Assembly: GCA_902766525.1 (NCBI GenBank)
Contig: CACXDX010000037.1
Location: forward strand, 1 to 7,079
Source: an uncultured Bacillota bacterium
GTDB taxonomy: Bacteria > Bacillota > Dehalobacteriia > UBA7702
Direction: 5' to 3'
Length of the DNA: 7,079 nucleotides
In this document: positions 5,798 through 7,079 of the stretch, piece by piece
How positions within the stretch are numbered: the first letter of the stretch is position 1
How the letters are laid out: each line of letters begins with the position of its first letter
The notes under the pieces: model-generated
Databases searched by the model: none
What the model was told of the DNA's origin: nothing
What the model saw: only the letters and a program-made list of their open reading frames with translations
Made by a program: the position numbers and the translations under genes

Positions 5798-6610
5798 ATG
5801 TTAATCGTAGGTGAACTCATCAACACAAGCCGTAAAGCGATCAAAGCCGCTGTTGAAGCCAAAGACGTTGCTTACATCCAGCAGATCGCCAAAGAACAGG
5901 CCGAAGCCGGCGCCGATTACATTGACGTTAACTGCGGTACTCAGTTCGGTAAAGAAGTTGAAACCATGGAATGGCTCGTCGAAACCATTTGCGAAGTCGT
6001 TAAGGACAAACCGCTCTGCATCGACAGCCCCGACGCCGGTGCTCTTGATGCCGGTCTTACCCTGGTCAAAAAATTGCAGCCCGACTTCCAGCCGATGATC
6101 AACTCCATCAACTATGAACAGGAACGCTATAAGGAAGTTCTTCCCCTCGTCACCAAACATGACGCGAAGATCACCGCACTCCTGATGGATGACACCGGTA
6201 TTCCCGACAGTGCCGAAAAACGTCTGGCCGTTGCCGACCATCTGTATGAAGGCCTCACCGCGGAAGGCGTTGCCGACGAAAACATCTACTTTGACCCCCT
6301 GATCCAGCCCATCAGCGTCAACGCTGAATTCGGCGTTCAGGTTCTCGACACCGTTAAAGGTCTGACCGAAAAATATCCGAAATGCCACAAAATGTGCGGC
6401 CTTTCCAACATCTCCTTCGGTCTCCCCAACAGAAAGATCCTCAACAGCTTCTTTGTTGCTCAGACCATGGTTGTCGGTATGGACGGCTTCATCGTCAATC
6501 CCACCGATAAACTGATGATGGGTACCATCGCTGCCGGTTCCGCCCTCATCGGTAAAGATGATTACTGCATGGGCTACCTGATGGCCTCCCGTAACGGTCT
6601 CTATGACTGA
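5798..6610 (+). CDS. mtgA: Methyltetrahydrofolate:corrinoid methyltransferase, MtgA/AcsE type
   Basis: Pterin-binding TIM-barrel enzyme that transfers a methyl group between a corrinoid and tetrahydrofolate. The 270 residues begin MLIVGELINTSRKAI, like AcsE and MtgA. Folate-site residues known from the AcsE/MeTr family are present: D76 in CIDSPD, N102 in MINSINYE, DDTGIP (131-136), D166 in YFDPLIQP, and N204 in GLSNISFGLPNR. It is close in length to AcsE and to Desulfitobacterium MtgA, which uses methylcobalamin from glycine betaine demethylation. Placement between pylC and pylSn favours a role taking methyl groups from a methylamine or betaine methyltransferase system to folate; the specific substrate cannot be read from the sequence, so the symbol is tentative. 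AAGGAGG precedes the ATG by 10 nt; an upstream in-frame TTG at 5726 was rejected. Compared with its neighbours it uses more GTT, GCT, AAA and AAC codons, consistent with high expression. A terminator-like hairpin follows. Confidence 0.9.
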   Translation: MLIVGELINTSRKAIKAAVEAKDVAYIQQIAKEQAEAGADYIDVNCGTQFGKEVETMEWLVETICEVVKDKPLCIDSPDAGALDAGLTLVKKLQPDFQPMINSINYEQERYKEVLPLVTKHDAKITALLMDDTGIPDSAEKRLAVADHLYEGLTAEGVADENIYFDPLIQPISVNAEFGVQVLDTVKGLTEKYPKCHKMCGLSNISFGLPNRKILNSFFVAQTMVVGMDGFIVNPTDKLMMGTIAAGSALIGKDDYCMGYLMASRNGLYD

Positions 6611-6632
6611 TCGGTAAAAAGAATGAAACATG

Positions 6633-6664
6633 CGGCGGAGGAGCAATCCTCCGCCGTGCGTTTT
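6633..6664 (+). terminator. Terminator-like hairpin after the methyltransferase gene
   Basis: A perfect 10-bp stem (6633-6642 with 6647-6656) with a GCAA loop starts 22 nt after the stop codon. Only four T's follow (6661-6664) after a short TGCG gap, so termination may be partial and some read-through into pylSn is plausible. Confidence 0.65.
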
Positions 6665-6702
6665 CAATGGGGTTGTTTTTAACCTCCCCCCGGTGACGCC
6701 GA

Positions 6703-6728
6703 ACGAATCGGGATCCGACATGATTCGT
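6703..6728. repeat. Inverted repeat upstream of pylSn
   Basis: ACGAATC (6703-6709) and GATTCGT (6722-6728) are perfect 7-bp inverted copies 12 nt apart. A second pair, GATCCG and CGGATC, overlaps the same spacer and extends to about 6746. It could be an operator-like site or an RNA hairpin in the pylSn leader. No convincing promoter was found between 6665 and 6762. Confidence 0.45.
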
Positions 6729-6774
6729 GAAAAGTTGTGCCGGATCTTGATTTGAAGATTTTGAGGTGAAAAAG

Positions 6775-7079
6775 ATGTCCGCCGAAAGCAACAAACGCTA
6801 CTATCGAAAACACGTCGATTTTTTCCGTCTGCTGGAAAAGATCAAGCTCTGGCCCTCCCGCAACGGAACGCTCCACGGTATCCGCAGCATTGAATATAAA
6901 GGGGAATACGCCATCGTCACGACCCACTGCGGCAAGACCTTTATGACCCGCAATTCCAAAAACAGCCGCGCCGCCCGCTGGCTCAGGAATAAATGGATGC
7001 GGGGAACGTGTAAGAAATGCCGCATCCCCGACTGGAAGCTGGAAAAATATTCCAAGACCTATTTTACCGAACATTACGG
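6775..7079 (+). CDS. pylSn: Pyrrolysyl-tRNA synthetase N-terminal domain protein PylSn, 3' end outside window
   Basis: Small stand-alone tRNA-binding subunit that grips the compact core (T arm and variable region) of tRNA-Pyl and assists PylSc; in archaea it is fused to the synthetase. 101 residues are visible. LWPSRNGTLHGI (25-36) corresponds to the LWMSRTGTLHKI stretch of archaeal PylS. Zinc ligands match the archaeal His and three Cys: H34, C52 in THCGK, and C79/C82 in CKKC. NSRAARWLRNKW (63-74) is the basic tRNA-facing segment. A bacterial-style N-terminal extension (YYRKHVDFFRLLEKI, 9-23) precedes it. GAGGTG (6763-6768) lies six bases before the ATG. The gene is 4.5 kb from pylSc, at the other end of the locus. 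Bacterial PylSn is usually little longer than the visible part, so few residues are probably missing. Confidence 0.95.
   Translation, partial: MSAESNKRYYRKHVDFFRLLEKIKLWPSRNGTLHGIRSIEYKGEYAIVTTHCGKTFMTRNSKNSRAARWLRNKWMRGTCKKCRIPDWKLEKYSKTYFTEHY

Overview
The window carries most of a bacterial pyrrolysine (Pyl) locus, the machinery that makes the 22nd amino acid and inserts it at UAG codons. A divergently transcribed metA lies at its left edge. Several features suggest a Gram-positive, anaerobic bacterium, probably Bacillota (Clostridia- or Negativicutes-like) with acetogen-type one-carbon metabolism: split pylSc/pylSn genes (archaeal PylS is one protein), a tRNA-Pyl with an encoded CCA and close overall resemblance to the Desulfitobacterium type, strong GGAGG-type ribosome binding sites, consensus -35/-10 promoters, and an acetyl-CoA-type MetA. 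This placement is inference; no rRNA or other taxonomic marker is present.

Layout. Positions 1-968 (minus) hold metA, cut at its 3' end by the window edge. Positions 969-1466 are a divergent control region. On the minus strand it has a perfect TTGACA-17-TATAAT promoter, then a leader of roughly 230 nt with an intrinsic terminator and a competing antiterminator pairing in front of metA. On the plus strand it has a likely promoter for the pyl genes. Then, all on the plus strand: pylSc (1467-2315), pylD (2385-3188), a strong terminator, a new promoter and pylT (tRNA-Pyl, 3361-3433), a second terminator, pylB (3515-4558), pylC (4552-5718, overlapping pylB by 7 nt), a methyltetrahydrofolate:corrinoid methyltransferase of the MtgA/AcsE type (5798-6610), a terminator-like hairpin, and pylSn (from 6775, cut by the right edge).

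How they fit together. PylB converts lysine to 3-methylornithine, PylC ligates it to a second lysine, and PylD oxidises the product, which cyclises to pyrrolysine. PylSc charges this onto tRNA-Pyl (CUA anticodon), and PylSn binds the tRNA. The resulting UAG decoding is mainly used for corrinoid-dependent methylamine methyltransferases (MttB/MtbB/MtmB), none of which lies in this window. The MtgA-like enzyme between pylC and pylSn would move methyl groups between a corrinoid protein and tetrahydrofolate, linking methylamine or betaine demethylation to the folate one-carbon pathway.

Most notable for follow-up: a leader switch before metA that matches no class I could recognise; a sharply AT-rich block of about 90 nt inside pylC; pylT as an independent promoter-terminator unit whose read-through would feed pylB; and the order Sc-D-T-B-C-methyltransferase-Sn, which separates pylD from pylBC and places the two synthetase halves at opposite ends.
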